Assembly: GCF_024345225.1 (NCBI RefSeq)
Contig: NZ_BROD01000001.1
Coordinates: forward strand, 2,118,362-2,182,361
Length of the DNA stretch: 64,000 nucleotides
Reading direction: 5' to 3'
DNA from: Clostridium sp. TW13
GTDB taxonomy: Bacteria; Bacillota; Clostridia; Clostridiales; Clostridiaceae
The notes beneath the pieces were generated by a model that searched no databases, had not been told where the DNA came from, and saw only the letters and a list, made by a program, of their open reading frames with translations. This document shows positions 8,707 through 18,320 of the stretch, piece by piece. The position numbers were made by a program, and so were the translations under genes. The stretch's first letter is position 1. Every line of letters starts with the position of its first letter.

Positions 8707-10165
8707 AGAAAGAAGATGTAAGCGAAAAAAACTTGTTAATCTCCTTTTCAAAAATTATATCGTTGCCTTCTTTATTGCTTTTAGTTTATTAATAGTTGCC
8801 GGTTTTACTGTTTTCACTGTAGCTGTTATCTACTATGATATTCTTACAGGAGATGAGGTTACTGCAAGCGTATTTTTTAGAGACAATTATAAAGAAATAA
8901 AATCTAATGCTGTCACTTCTAAAAATGGTTTTATTTATGTCTTCGATAAGTTTGGTAATTTACTTCATACAAAATATAATAAAACAAATTTCAATTATAA
9001 GGCATATAATCCAGATACTTTATTAACTTTAGCTTACAAAAATAACTTTGAACTTGAGACCGCTAAAAATAATTTTAGCCTTAACTATAATGATTATATA
9101 GTTAAAGTTGGCTATAATAAAAAAAGCAACTATATACTTATGGTAGGTTTCCCTCAAAAAACTGCTGACTTTTTTACTACTAAAGATAGAAAAATAACTG
9201 GAGTAGAGTTTGCAATAATATCAATAAGTATTTGTTCCTTACTATTTTTTATATTATTCGTTATCTATTCTAAGATAACTTCTAGATTTTTTATTAAACC
9301 ATTAAATATTTTAATTGATGGAGCTGAAACCTTTGCAGCTGGTGATTATTCAGCCAGAATTGTTCTAAAAACTACTAATGAATTTCAAGACTTAGGCGAT
9401 ACCCTTAACTTAATGGCTAGCCGGATTTCAGAGGAACAATATTTAAAAGAAAAATCTGAATTATCTAGGAAAAAATTAATCCTTGATGTATCTCATGATC
9501 TAAAAAACCCGCTATCCAATATAATGGGTTACGCAGATTATTTAGTGAACACTCCTGAGATTTCTCAAGATGAAATGAACAAATACTTAGATATAATTCA
9601 AAGAAACAGTGTTCGTGCCAATAATCTTATTCAAAATTTATTTGAATTTTCTAAGTTTGACAGTGTGGATTTTCATTTAGACTTGCAGCCTGGTGATATT
9701 TGCGAATTTACTAGAGAACTGATAGCTTCATATATCCCACTCTTTGAAGAAAAAAACTTTGATTATGATTTCGAGATTCCAGAAGAAAAAATATTAATTT
9801 TAATGGATTCAAAGCATTTAGATAGAGCTCTTAGCAATTTAATTCTAAACTCATTAAAATACAATCCAGCCTCCACTAAATTTTCTATAGATATAGAGAC
9901 TGATGATAATAATCTATATTTATTAATTAGTGATAATGGAATTGGAATTCCAAAAGAAAAAATTGATACGATCTTCGACCCCTTTGTACGAGTGGATGAA
10001 TCTCGTAACTCTGAAAGCGGGGGTACTGGCTTAGGATTATCTATAACTCAAAGTATAATTTCGAAACATAACGGAACTATTGAACTTATCTCTGGAAGTG
10101 ATGAAGGTTGTCTTTTTAAAATAACTATTCCTCTGTATATGTCAAACGTTGAATGTAAAGAATAA
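8693..10165 (+). CDS. Membrane sensor histidine kinase
   Basis: 490 aa, TTG start inside the end of the regulator gene. Layout: basic N-terminus, TM1 (about 19-45), an extracytoplasmic sensor region of about 120 residues, TM2 (about 171-193), HAMP (about 194-250), HisKA with phospho-His268 (VSHDLKNP), and HATPase with N-box LILNSLKYN, G1 SDNGIGIP and G2 GTGLGLS. It should autophosphorylate and pass phosphate to the adjacent regulator. The extracellular domain was not recognised, so the signal is unknown. The architecture is like VanS-type kinases. Confidence 0.93.
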   Translation: MKRYKERRCKRKKLVNLLFKNYIVAFFIAFSLLIVAGFTVFTVAVIYYDILTGDEVTASVFFRDNYKEIKSNAVTSKNGFIYVFDKFGNLLHTKYNKTNFNYKAYNPDTLLTLAYKNNFELETAKNNFSLNYNDYIVKVGYNKKSNYILMVGFPQKTADFFTTKDRKITGVEFAIISISICSLLFFILFVIYSKITSRFFIKPLNILIDGAETFAAGDYSARIVLKTTNEFQDLGDTLNLMASRISEEQYLKEKSELSRKKLILDVSHDLKNPLSNIMGYADYLVNTPEISQDEMNKYLDIIQRNSVRANNLIQNLFEFSKFDSVDFHLDLQPGDICEFTRELIASYIPLFEEKNFDYDFEIPEEKILILMDSKHLDRALSNLILNSLKYNPASTKFSIDIETDDNNLYLLISDNGIGIPKEKIDTIFDPFVRVDESRNSESGGTGLGLSITQSIISKHNGTIELISGSDEGCLFKITIPLYMSNVECKE

Positions 10166-10170
10166 ATATA

Positions 10171-10235
10171 AAAGACCTTATTTAATGAACTGCTCCCTGT
10201 CTGTTATATATGAAGCAGTTCATAATAAAGTCTTT
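10171..10235 (+). terminator. Long imperfect stem-loop after the kinase gene
   Basis: AAAGAC/GTCTTT, TTAT/ATAA and TGAACTGCT with AGCAGTTCA form a roughly 22-bp arm with small bulges and an 18-base loop. Only a short T stretch follows. It probably ends the two-component transcript. Confidence 0.6.
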
Positions 10236-10282
10236 ATATATTAGACTAATTCTATTAACTTTTTTCTTCAAGTCAAAATCAG

Positions 10283-10870
10283 CTATTTCAAATGAAATAA
10301 TAAGTATTTTCTTATTTTCATCTCCCAATACTCATAAGTTCTCTTGTCTTTCTCTTTAACAATTAACAAAAAATCATCTAATACACCGGCCTTGCTAAGT
10401 CCCTTCATTAAATGTCTAGGATACCTAACTGTTTTGTGATAATTATTTTTGGGATCAATTATTTTCAAGCCCATATCTTTTTGTACAAAAATATCTTTGC
10501 ATCTCAAGTCTTGCCTTTTAAACCCAAGTCTTATAAATTCTCTAGTTAAATCATATAAATTTTCTCCAAGTTCTCTTGTAAGTTTATTATGCTTTAAGTA
10601 TTTATCTAATCTTTCACCTTCTACATACTCTCTTATGATATAAAAATCCCCAACTTCTTTAATCTTAGGGAAATATTTTGATTTTTTTGTTTTAAGAAGA
10701 ATGGAACTTTCATCTTTTAAAACTTCTTTATTCTTAAAAATTTTTATTGCAAGGTTATTAGGCAATAAAAACACCACTCCATTATGGCCCTCTCCAAGGA
10801 ACTCTCCGTTCCTAAACAAACTCTCAGCTTTTTCGCTGAAATTAACACTATAGCTATAGTTTCTAGCCAT
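10283..10870 (-). CDS. Small protein-kinase-like protein
   Basis: 195 aa, shorter than the roughly 260-residue eukaryotic-type kinase domain. A glycine-rich loop GEGHNGVVF starts at residue 26, Lys43 lies in AIKIF, and there is a hinge-like IIREYVEG. The catalytic loop reads KRQDLRCKDIF: Asp121 is kept, but the HRD His is Gln and the usual Asn is Asp126. DFG is replaced by IDP (Asp139). No activation segment or large C-lobe is present, as in RIO- or lipopolysaccharide-kinase-like families. ATP binding is plausible; activity and substrate are unknown. It is the last gene of a leftward series beginning with polA. Confidence 0.7.
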   Translation of the reverse strand: MARNYSYSVNFSEKAESLFRNGEFLGEGHNGVVFLLPNNLAIKIFKNKEVLKDESSILLKTKKSKYFPKIKEVGDFYIIREYVEGERLDKYLKHNKLTRELGENLYDLTREFIRLGFKRQDLRCKDIFVQKDMGLKIIDPKNNYHKTVRYPRHLMKGLSKAGVLDDFLLIVKEKDKRTYEYWEMKIRKYLLFHLK

Positions 10871-10931
10871 ATTTTAACCTCAAAATAGTATTCTACAAAA
10901 TTATTGTATGAATTACTTAGCATTTTGAGAA

Positions 10932-11858
10932 CTATAAAAATTCTTGCATTTTAGTCAAAATATCCTTAATCACTTCATCTTTATTTACTTCATTTAAGAT
11001 TTCATGACGTCCACCTTTATACAACTTATATGTAACCTTTTTTATTCCTAAATTATCGTATATAGTATATAATTGAATGACGCCTTTTCCATAGTTTCCC
11101 ACTGGATCCTCTTCACCTGACATAATGTGTATTTTCAAATCCTTTGGAATAGCACTTAACTGTTCACTTTTAAAATTATGCTTTACTCCCTTTAGCAACT
11201 CGTAATAAAAAGAAGTACTACAAATAAATCCGCATAATGGATCTTTAATATACTTGTCTACTTCTTTCTCATCTGTACTTAACCAATCAAATTCAGTAAC
11301 ATTAGTTTCAATTCTCTTGTTGTAATTTGAAAACAAAAGTTTATCCATTAATCTACTTTTATAGTTTTTTCCTCTAATTATTCTTTGAACTTTAGCTATA
11401 ATAATACCCATTGACGTTCCAATAGGAGGAATTCCATTAGAACCTGATAAAAATACTCCCTTTAATTCATCCCCATGAATCTGTATATATCTTTGCACAA
11501 GAAAAGATCCCATACTATGCCCCAATAAAATAACAGGTATCCCCTTATTTTCTTTTTTAATAATTTGTGTCAACTCGTATAAATCATCTACCATTAGATT
11601 AAATCCATCTTTATCTGATAAAAATCCTAATTCCTCTTTATTGGCTGCTGTATTTCCGTGTCCTCTGTGGTCATTTCCATAAACACAATAACCGGCTTCA
11701 TTTAACTTTTGTGCAAAATAGTCATATCTTGCCATTGTTTCTGCCATACCATGAGCAATCTGCACTATTGCTTTAGGTTTCATATTATTCTCCAAAGTCC
11801 ACTTGTATGCATGTATTATTTTCTTTTCTTTATCAGCAAATATAAATTCACTTTTCAT
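10932..11858 (-). CDS. Alpha/beta hydrolase, lysophospholipase/monoglyceride lipase-like
   Basis: 308 aa. The nucleophile elbow GHSMGS places Ser115. An HG motif in QIAHGMAE (oxyanion region), the conserved NDHRGHGNT segment (about 62-70), acid SGEEDPVG and terminal His in GGRHE complete a Hydrolase_4 triad. No signal peptide, so the enzyme is probably cytosolic, acting on a lysophospholipid or monoacylglycerol by family analogy. It is downstream of the transglycosylase gene with a 32-base gap. Confidence 0.85.
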   Translation of the reverse strand: MKSEFIFADKEKKIIHAYKWTLENNMKPKAIVQIAHGMAETMARYDYFAQKLNEAGYCVYGNDHRGHGNTAANKEELGFLSDKDGFNLMVDDLYELTQIIKKENKGIPVILLGHSMGSFLVQRYIQIHGDELKGVFLSGSNGIPPIGTSMGIIIAKVQRIIRGKNYKSRLMDKLLFSNYNKRIETNVTEFDWLSTDEKEVDKYIKDPLCGFICSTSFYYELLKGVKHNFKSEQLSAIPKDLKIHIMSGEEDPVGNYGKGVIQLYTIYDNLGIKKVTYKLYKGGRHEILNEVNKDEVIKDILTKMQEFL

Positions 11859-11890
11859 ACCAATACCCCTTAATAAATTTTAATATAATG

Positions 11891-12445
11891 CTACTCTTTA
11901 TAAAGTAGTTTATATATCTTATAATTTGTATTAACTTTTTTTACATATTTATCAGTTTCTAAAAAAGGAATATTATCTAATTTATTGCCGCTTTTTGAGT
12001 ATGAATCATTGTCCAACCATTTCTTAACATTACCTGGCCCACCATTATATGATGCTATAATTAAATCCCAATCACCAAATTCTTTTTTTAGGTAGCTTAA
12101 ATACCAACACCCCATCTTTATATTATACTCTTCATTATTTAAATCACTTGCACCTTTGTAATCTATTTGCATTTCATCCTTCGCCCATTTTGCAGTAGAT
12201 TCTGTTATCTGCATTAATCCATAAGCATTTTTATTTGACTTTGCTTCTCTATTAAAATTACTTTCTGCCTTAATAACTGCCATTACACGCAAAGGCTCTA
12301 AGTTGTATTGTTTCGCATATTTTTTTACTAAATCATAATATTTAAGCGGATAAAATTTCACATATAAAGATATAATAATTAAGATACAACTTATCAATGT
12401 CGCTGCTATTATTAATTTTATTCTACCTTTGCTCTTGTTTTTCAT
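11891..12445 (-). CDS. Membrane-anchored lytic transglycosylase (SLT family)
   Basis: 184 aa. One N-terminal membrane segment (about residues 10-28), then an SLT lysozyme-like domain. Catalytic Glu61 is in AVIKAESNFN, followed by AYGLMQITESTAKWA and IASYNGGPGNVKKWL. Such enzymes cleave glycan strands with formation of 1,6-anhydromuramic acid. It is small, and near the coaE-proximal Slt proteins of clostridia in size. It lies 16 bases after coaE and is likely co-transcribed. Confidence 0.9.
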   Translation of the reverse strand: MKNKSKGRIKLIIAATLISCILIIISLYVKFYPLKYYDLVKKYAKQYNLEPLRVMAVIKAESNFNREAKSNKNAYGLMQITESTAKWAKDEMQIDYKGASDLNNEEYNIKMGCWYLSYLKKEFGDWDLIIASYNGGPGNVKKWLDNDSYSKSGNKLDNIPFLETDKYVKKVNTNYKIYKLLYKE

Positions 12446-12461
12446 ATTTACTCCTTAAACT

Positions 12462-13067
12462 TTATTTTTTGGTTAATAAATTAAAATACTCTATTAGTTT
12501 TTCAACCTCAATTTTGGTATCAACAAGAGATCCAGAGTTATTTATTAAAAAGTCCGCAAAATCTTTCTTCTGTTCTAAAGACATTTGAGCATTAATTCTA
12601 TTAATAATATCATTATTAGGTAGCTTATCTCTCTCTTTCACTCTACCAATTTGTGTATTTATATCTACCCAAACTAATACTATAAAATCCATGTTTTCAT
12701 GAAAGTTATTTTCTATTAGAGTAGGGGCATCAAGTATTACTAATTTTTCTCCTGATTTATTATATTTATCAAATTCAGAATTTATTTCTTTTAATATATA
12801 TGGCATTACTAATTCTTCATATTTTATTCTTTCCTTTGGAAATCTAAAGATATGATTTCCAAATTCTCTTCTTCTAAATTCTCCCCTCCAATCAAAAAAG
12901 CCAGTGCCAAATTTAACTCTAACTTCATTTAAAATTTGAGGATATTTTTTTAGAACATCCTTTGCAATTGTATCTGCATCAATAATTTTAAAATTAGCAT
13001 CCTTAAGCATCATTGAGACAGTGCTTTTACCTGTCCCAATGCCTCCAGTTAACCCTATTTTTATCAT
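12462..13067 (-). CDS. coaE: Dephospho-CoA kinase
   Basis: 201 aa. It phosphorylates dephospho-CoA in the last step of CoA synthesis. The P-loop GLTGGIGTGKS is at residues 5-15; the IDAD motif and the LDAPTLIE segment are family marks. The ATG at 13067 follows GGAGG with suitable spacing. A longer in-frame frame opening at 13097 is unlikely, since it would put that ribosome site inside the gene. The gene follows polA closely, a common clostridial order (polA-coaE-slt). Confidence 0.93.
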   Translation of the reverse strand: MIKIGLTGGIGTGKSTVSMMLKDANFKIIDADTIAKDVLKKYPQILNEVRVKFGTGFFDWRGEFRRREFGNHIFRFPKERIKYEELVMPYILKEINSEFDKYNKSGEKLVILDAPTLIENNFHENMDFIVLVWVDINTQIGRVKERDKLPNNDIINRINAQMSLEQKKDFADFLINNSGSLVDTKIEVEKLIEYFNLLTKK

Positions 13068-13109
13068 TACCTTATTTCCTCCTAATGAAAATTTCATTAT
13101 TTAATAATA

Positions 13110-15707
13110 CTACTTCGCCTCATACCAAGTACTACCAAGGTTTATATCTACTTCTAAAGGTACATCAAGTTCTACAGCACCTTCCATTTCTTGTTTTACA
13201 ATTTTCTTTATATCTTCAAGTTCATTCTTTTTCACATTTAATATAAGTTCATCATGAACTTGTAATAATACTTCACTTTTAAAATTACCTTCTTTAAGCT
13301 TATTATGAACATTAACCATTGCTAACTTAATTATATCTGCCGCACTGCCTTGAATTGGAGCATTCATGGCCAATCTTTCACCTAGAGCTTTAACTATCTT
13401 ATTTGAAGATGTAATCTCTGGAATGAAACGTCTCCTATTCAATAAAGTTAATACATAAGCTTTTTCCTTAGCTTGGGTTATGACACTTTGAAGATAGTCT
13501 TTTATTTTTGGATATCTCTCAAAATAAATCTCAATATACTCTTTAGCTTCCTTTTTAGGAATATTTAAATCTTGAGCTAAACTAAAATCACTTATTCCAT
13601 AAACTATTCCAAAGTTAACAGCCTTTGCTCTGCTTCTCATAAGAGATGTCACCTCTTCAATAGGAGTTTTAAATACCTCTGAAGCGGTTTTTGTATGGAT
13701 ATCTACGTTATGCTTAAACGCATCTATCATATTTTCGTCTCCTGCCATATGTGCTAGTACTCTAAGTTCAATTTGTGAATAGTCTGCAGATAAAATTATA
13801 TCATCTTTGTCTAATGGTATAAAAACTTTTCTAATTTCTCTTCCCATCTCATATTTAATTGGGATATTCTGAAGATTAGGTTCAGTAGAAGACAATCTTC
13901 CTGTAGTAGTTACTGTCTGATTAAAACTTGAATGAATGCAACCATCTGCATCAATTACTTGCTTCAAACCTTCAACATAAGTTGAATAAATTTTAGTAAT
14001 TTGTCTGAAATATATAATTTTTTGAATAATAGGATGTTTATCAAGTAACTTTTCTAACACTTCTGCATTAGTTGAATAACCAGTCTTTGTCTTCTTTACC
14101 ACAGGCAAATCTAACTTTTCAAATAGAATCTTTCCTAATTGCTTTGGTGAATTTATATTGAATTCTTCCTCTGATAATTCATATATTTCTTTCTGAGTTC
14201 TGTCTATCTCAACTTTAAAGTTAACTTCCAACTCATCTAATTTTTCTTTATTTATTTTAATTCCTACAGACTCCATAGAAGAAAGTACCTTGCAAAGTGG
14301 CAACTCTACATTATATAAAAGCTCCTCCATCTTTGCTTCTTTAATCTTTTCATCTAAAATCAAATACAGCTTACTCATCAATTTATTTTCAATTATGCTT
14401 AAATTTTCTTCTGTATCTTTTAAATCTTCTCCTAAATAGTCATTAATAAGATTAATTAAATTATAATCTGACTTGGCAGAATTAATTAAATATGCTCCTA
14501 TTGTGGTATCAAAAATTATACCATTAAATTCTATGTCATATTTACTTAATACTGTTATAAAATCTTTACAATCATGAACTACTTTCGATAGTTTTTCATT
14601 TTCAAAATATTGTTTTATCAAGCTAAAGCAAGCATTATTATTTATTAATTCATCAAATTTAACCATATAGGTATTTTCATTTGAAGATAAATACATCTCA
14701 TCAATTTCTATAGTAGAATATCTCTGCTTATCTCTAATCGCATATGAAATAAATACAGTATTATTAATTGAATCAAGCATCTTTTTAAGACTTCCCATTT
14801 CTTCAACTAATATATATGAATTATCTCTTTCTTGCTTCTCTACTTCCTCTTCAGGCAACTTGCTTACAAGTGACTTCATTTGATATTCTAAGAAGAATTT
14901 TTTAAGCTCATTGTTATTACAATCATTCATTAAACCTTCTTCTATATTAAACTCCATAGGAACTTCAGTAATTATAGTTGCTAGCCTCTTTGAATCGATT
15001 GCTTGCATGCTATATTCCCTTAAATTTTCTTTGATTTTATTACCACTTATTTCATCTATATTGCTTAAAACAGCTTCAACACTGCCATAAGTTTGAATTA
15101 ACTTATAAGCTGTTTTTTCTCCTATCCCTGGAACTCCTGGAATGTTATCAGATTTATCTCCCATAAGACCTTTCACGTCAATAAACTGAGTTGGTGTTAC
15201 TCCCATCTCTTCTAACATTCTATTTTGATCATATATAGCAGTTTCTGATACTCCTTTTTTGGTTATTACTATTTTAATATTGTTACTTGCAAGTTGAAGC
15301 GCATCCCTATCTCCTGTAACTATATATACTTCCAAACCTTCTGCTTCTGATTTTTTTGCAATGGTTCCTATAAGATCGTCTGCTTCAAACCCTTCAAGTT
15401 CACAAATTTTTATATCCATAAGTGAAAGCATCTCTTTTATCCTTGGAAATTGTTCACTTAATTCTGATGGCATTTGCTTTCTTCCTGCCTTATAGTCCTT
15501 ATATTCTAGATGCCTAAAAGTAGGAGCCTTTTTATCAAAGGTCGCAAATATATATGTAGGATTAATATCTTCCTTCATCTTAAATAGCATATTGGCAAAA
15601 CCATATAAAGCATTAGTATGTCTACCATCTACAGTCGTAAGATCTGGAATGGCATAAAAAGCTCTATTGGCCAAACTATTTCCATCTAATATTAATACTT
15701 TCTCCAT
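13110..15707 (-). CDS. polA: DNA polymerase I
   Basis: 865 aa. The N-terminal 5'-3' exonuclease/flap domain (about 1-290) has LILDGNSLANRAF, EADDLIGT and GDKSDNIPGVPGIG. The middle 3'-5' exonuclease-like domain (about 300-470) lacks the DxE and later Asp metal ligands, so proofreading is probably absent, as in many Bacillus/Clostridium enzymes. The polymerase domain (about 480-865) has motif A LSADYSQIELR, motif B RAKAVNFGIVYG and motif C QVHDEL. It is first in the leftward polA-coaE-slt series, with an ATTTTGGAGGAG-type ribosome site. Confidence 0.96.
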   Translation of the reverse strand: MEKVLILDGNSLANRAFYAIPDLTTVDGRHTNALYGFANMLFKMKEDINPTYIFATFDKKAPTFRHLEYKDYKAGRKQMPSELSEQFPRIKEMLSLMDIKICELEGFEADDLIGTIAKKSEAEGLEVYIVTGDRDALQLASNNIKIVITKKGVSETAIYDQNRMLEEMGVTPTQFIDVKGLMGDKSDNIPGVPGIGEKTAYKLIQTYGSVEAVLSNIDEISGNKIKENLREYSMQAIDSKRLATIITEVPMEFNIEEGLMNDCNNNELKKFFLEYQMKSLVSKLPEEEVEKQERDNSYILVEEMGSLKKMLDSINNTVFISYAIRDKQRYSTIEIDEMYLSSNENTYMVKFDELINNNACFSLIKQYFENEKLSKVVHDCKDFITVLSKYDIEFNGIIFDTTIGAYLINSAKSDYNLINLINDYLGEDLKDTEENLSIIENKLMSKLYLILDEKIKEAKMEELLYNVELPLCKVLSSMESVGIKINKEKLDELEVNFKVEIDRTQKEIYELSEEEFNINSPKQLGKILFEKLDLPVVKKTKTGYSTNAEVLEKLLDKHPIIQKIIYFRQITKIYSTYVEGLKQVIDADGCIHSSFNQTVTTTGRLSSTEPNLQNIPIKYEMGREIRKVFIPLDKDDIILSADYSQIELRVLAHMAGDENMIDAFKHNVDIHTKTASEVFKTPIEEVTSLMRSRAKAVNFGIVYGISDFSLAQDLNIPKKEAKEYIEIYFERYPKIKDYLQSVITQAKEKAYVLTLLNRRRFIPEITSSNKIVKALGERLAMNAPIQGSAADIIKLAMVNVHNKLKEGNFKSEVLLQVHDELILNVKKNELEDIKKIVKQEMEGAVELDVPLEVDINLGSTWYEAK

Positions 15708-16065
15708 TTATTCTCCTCCAAAATGTATATTGTACTTATTTCTGTTCTATAATAAACTTAATTAATTTTCAATCTAATCTACATCCCTTAAATACTATTT
15801 AAGAGAATTAATTCTAAACTTATTTAAATTACAGATAAATATATTATAACATGTGTTACAAGTACTTTCTCATTATTTTTTTATAGTATCATAACTTTGA
15901 TATTATTGCTTAATCTAGAACTTTAATACACTTTAATTATTCTTTCCTTATAAAAATCTTATATGCAATTGTAAAACGCCAAAATTTTCAACGTTATTGG
16001 ACAAAGAACCCAAATTATGAGAGAATGTAATCATATAATTATATTTAAGGGGGCACATTTAAGTT
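15708..16065. other. Divergent promoter region between polA and the M29 aminopeptidase gene
   Basis: 358 bases of AT-rich sequence. A TATAAT lies at 16034-16039 upstream of the aminopeptidase gene, but no good -35 was found 16-18 bases before it. No RNA gene or small coding sequence was recognised. Confidence 0.4.
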
Positions 16066-17292
16066 ATGGAAAAATTATTAGAAAAATATGCAAACTTAGC
16101 AGTAAAGACAGGTGTAAATCTTCAAAAAGATCAATTATTAGTAGTGAACTCTCCAGTAGACTGTGCTGAATTTGCTAGAAAGGTTGCAGAGGTTGCTTAT
16201 GAAACTGGTGCTAAAGAAGTAATAATTAACTGGTCCGATGAAAAAATAGGTAGACTTACTTACCTAAATGCAGCTGAAGAAGTATTTGAGGAAGTTCCTC
16301 AATGGTTAGTAGATAGACAAATGTACTTTGCTAACAAAGGAGCTGCATTTATAAGTATTAGCGCTTCTAATCCAGAAAATCTTAAAGGAGTAAATCCAGA
16401 AAGAATAGCTAAGGATAATAAATCCCGTAGCACTGCATTAAGAGCATTTAGTGAAAAATTAATGTCAAACCAAAATGCATGGTCAATAGTTTCAATTCCT
16501 ACTGAAGCTTGGGCAACAAAAGTATTTAAAGATGAAACTCCTGAAAAAGCTGTAGAACTTTTATGGGATGCAATATTTAAAATAGTAAGAGTGGATAAAG
16601 AAGATCCAGTAGCTGCTTGGAAAGAACATACTGATACATTAAAAAAGAATATGGATTTCTTAAATGAAAAGAAATTTGCAAAATTACATTACACTAATTC
16701 TAAAGGAACAGACTTATGGATAAAACTTCCAAAAGGACATTTATGGGCTGGTGGCTCAGAAGATACTCAAGGAGGAGTTCCATTTATAGCTAATATGCCA
16801 ACTGAAGAAGTATTTACTCTTCCAGACAAAGATGGTATAGACGGTGTTGTATACAGTGCTCTTCCATTAAACTATGGTGGAAATCTTATCGATAACTTCA
16901 GTCTTACTTTTAAGGACGGTGTAGTTGTAGATTTTACTGCTGAAAAAGGTGCTGATACCTTAAAACACCTTCTAGATACAGACGAAGGATCAAGAAGACT
17001 TGGTGAAGTTGCACTTGTACCATATGATTCTCCAATATCAAACTCTGGAATTATCTTCTTCAATACTTTATTTGATGAAAATGCATCTTGCCATTTAGCT
17101 TTAGGAAAAGCTTATCCTTCTTGCATTGAAAATGGAAACAACCTATCAACAGAAGAATTAAGCAAACTTGGAGTAAATGATTCATTAACTCATGTTGACT
17201 TTATGATAGGCACAAAGGATTTAAATATTGTTGGTTACACTGAAAATAACGAAGAAATCCAAGTATTTAAAGACGGAAACTGGGCAATCTAA
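16066..17292 (+). CDS. Aminopeptidase, M29 family (AmpS/PepS/AmpT type)
   Basis: 408 aa. M29 metallo-aminopeptidases release N-terminal residues from peptides in the cytosol. Characteristic segments are the MEKLLEKYANLAVKTGVNLQ opening, WAGGSEDTQGGVPFIANMPTEEVFTLPD (metal-binding Glu region, quoted in parts: NMPTEEVFT), EGSRRLGEVALV and NTLFDENASCHLALGKAY with the late Glu/His ligands, ending in HVDFMIG. Length equals the family norm. It has a GGGGGC-type ribosome site and stands alone, followed by a strong terminator. Confidence 0.93.
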   Translation: MEKLLEKYANLAVKTGVNLQKDQLLVVNSPVDCAEFARKVAEVAYETGAKEVIINWSDEKIGRLTYLNAAEEVFEEVPQWLVDRQMYFANKGAAFISISASNPENLKGVNPERIAKDNKSRSTALRAFSEKLMSNQNAWSIVSIPTEAWATKVFKDETPEKAVELLWDAIFKIVRVDKEDPVAAWKEHTDTLKKNMDFLNEKKFAKLHYTNSKGTDLWIKLPKGHLWAGGSEDTQGGVPFIANMPTEEVFTLPDKDGIDGVVYSALPLNYGGNLIDNFSLTFKDGVVVDFTAEKGADTLKHLLDTDEGSRRLGEVALVPYDSPISNSGIIFFNTLFDENASCHLALGKAYPSCIENGNNLSTEELSKLGVNDSLTHVDFMIGTKDLNIVGYTENNEEIQVFKDGNWAI

Positions 17293-17317
17293 TTTGTCTT
17301 ATTGTTTTCAATTATAT

Positions 17318-17357
17318 AAAAAATGTGGTATACATTTTCGATGTATACCACATTTTT
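17318..17357 (+). terminator. Strong intrinsic terminator
   Basis: An 18-bp near-perfect stem (AATGTGGTATACAT with ATGTATACCACATT plus A/T extensions), TTTCG loop and T-run. It ends the aminopeptidase transcript. Confidence 0.9.
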
Positions 17358-17489
17358 TATAACATTCTGCAGATAATTCTTAACTATAATTAAATATAAT
17401 TTATTTTTTGTGTAGAGTTATTAAAGTATCAATAATCAAAAGAATACTAAAATAAATTATAAATATAAGATCCAAATTAAATGGTTCTT

Positions 17490-18245
17490 CTACTTGATAA
17501 TTAATTCAACAGGACAATGATCTGATCCTAAAACTTCTGTATGAATATTAGCAGCCTCTATTTTATCCTTCATTCTTTCTGATACACAAAAATAATCAAT
17601 TCTCCAACCAGCGTTATTTGCTCTAGCATTGAATCTATAGCTCCACCAAGAATATATACCTTCTGTATCTGGGTGAAGATATCTATATGTATCTATGAAA
17701 CCATTATCAAGTAGCACTGAAAACTTTTCTCTTTCTTCATCTGTAAAACCTGCATTTTTTCTATTATTCTTAGGATTCTTAAGATCTATCTCTTGGTGGG
17801 CAACATTTAAATCTCCACAAACTATAACAGGCTTTTTACTGTCTAAATTTTTCAGATATGATCTAAATGCATCTTCCCATTCCATTCTATAATCTAATCT
17901 CTCTAAGTTTTGTTTTGAATTAGGCGTATATACAGTAACCATATAGAATTCTTCAAACTCTAAGGTTATTACCCTGCCTTCCTTATCATGTTCCTCTATT
18001 CCTATGCCATAACTTTCTGAAATTGGTTTAACTTTTGTAAATATAGCTGTACCAGAGTAACCTTTTTTCTCTGCATAGTTCCAGTATTGATAATAACCAT
18101 CTAATTCTAAATCTATTTGTCCATTTTGCAATTTGCTTTCTTGTATACAAAATATATCTGCATCTACTGCCTTAAAATAATCTAAAAATCCTTTTGTGAC
18201 ACATGCTCTAAGTCCGTTAACATTCCATGATATTAATTTAGCCAT
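17490..18245 (-). CDS. xth: Exodeoxyribonuclease III / AP endonuclease
   Basis: 251 aa. It cuts DNA 5' to abasic sites and removes 3' blocking groups in base-excision repair. The endonuclease/exonuclease/phosphatase signatures are complete: SWNVNGLRA (Asn7), IQESKLQ (Glu), VYTPNS (Tyr), [12 protein letters not shown] (Asp/Asn), and the terminal SDHCPVEL with the catalytic His. Length matches Bacillus ExoA. It is followed closely upstream by recQ on the same strand. Confidence 0.95.
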   Translation of the reverse strand: MAKLISWNVNGLRACVTKGFLDYFKAVDADIFCIQESKLQNGQIDLELDGYYQYWNYAEKKGYSGTAIFTKVKPISESYGIGIEEHDKEGRVITLEFEEFYMVTVYTPNSKQNLERLDYRMEWEDAFRSYLKNLDSKKPVIVCGDLNVAHQEIDLKNPKNNRKNAGFTDEEREKFSVLLDNGFIDTYRYLHPDTEGIYSWWSYRFNARANNAGWRIDYFCVSERMKDKIEAANIHTEVLGSDHCPVELIIK

Positions 18246-18320
18246 TCTAAGCCTCCTGTTTCAATAAATATTTTTCTTTAATAATTATTATTTGTTATAT
18301 TATACACCAAAATTCTACTC

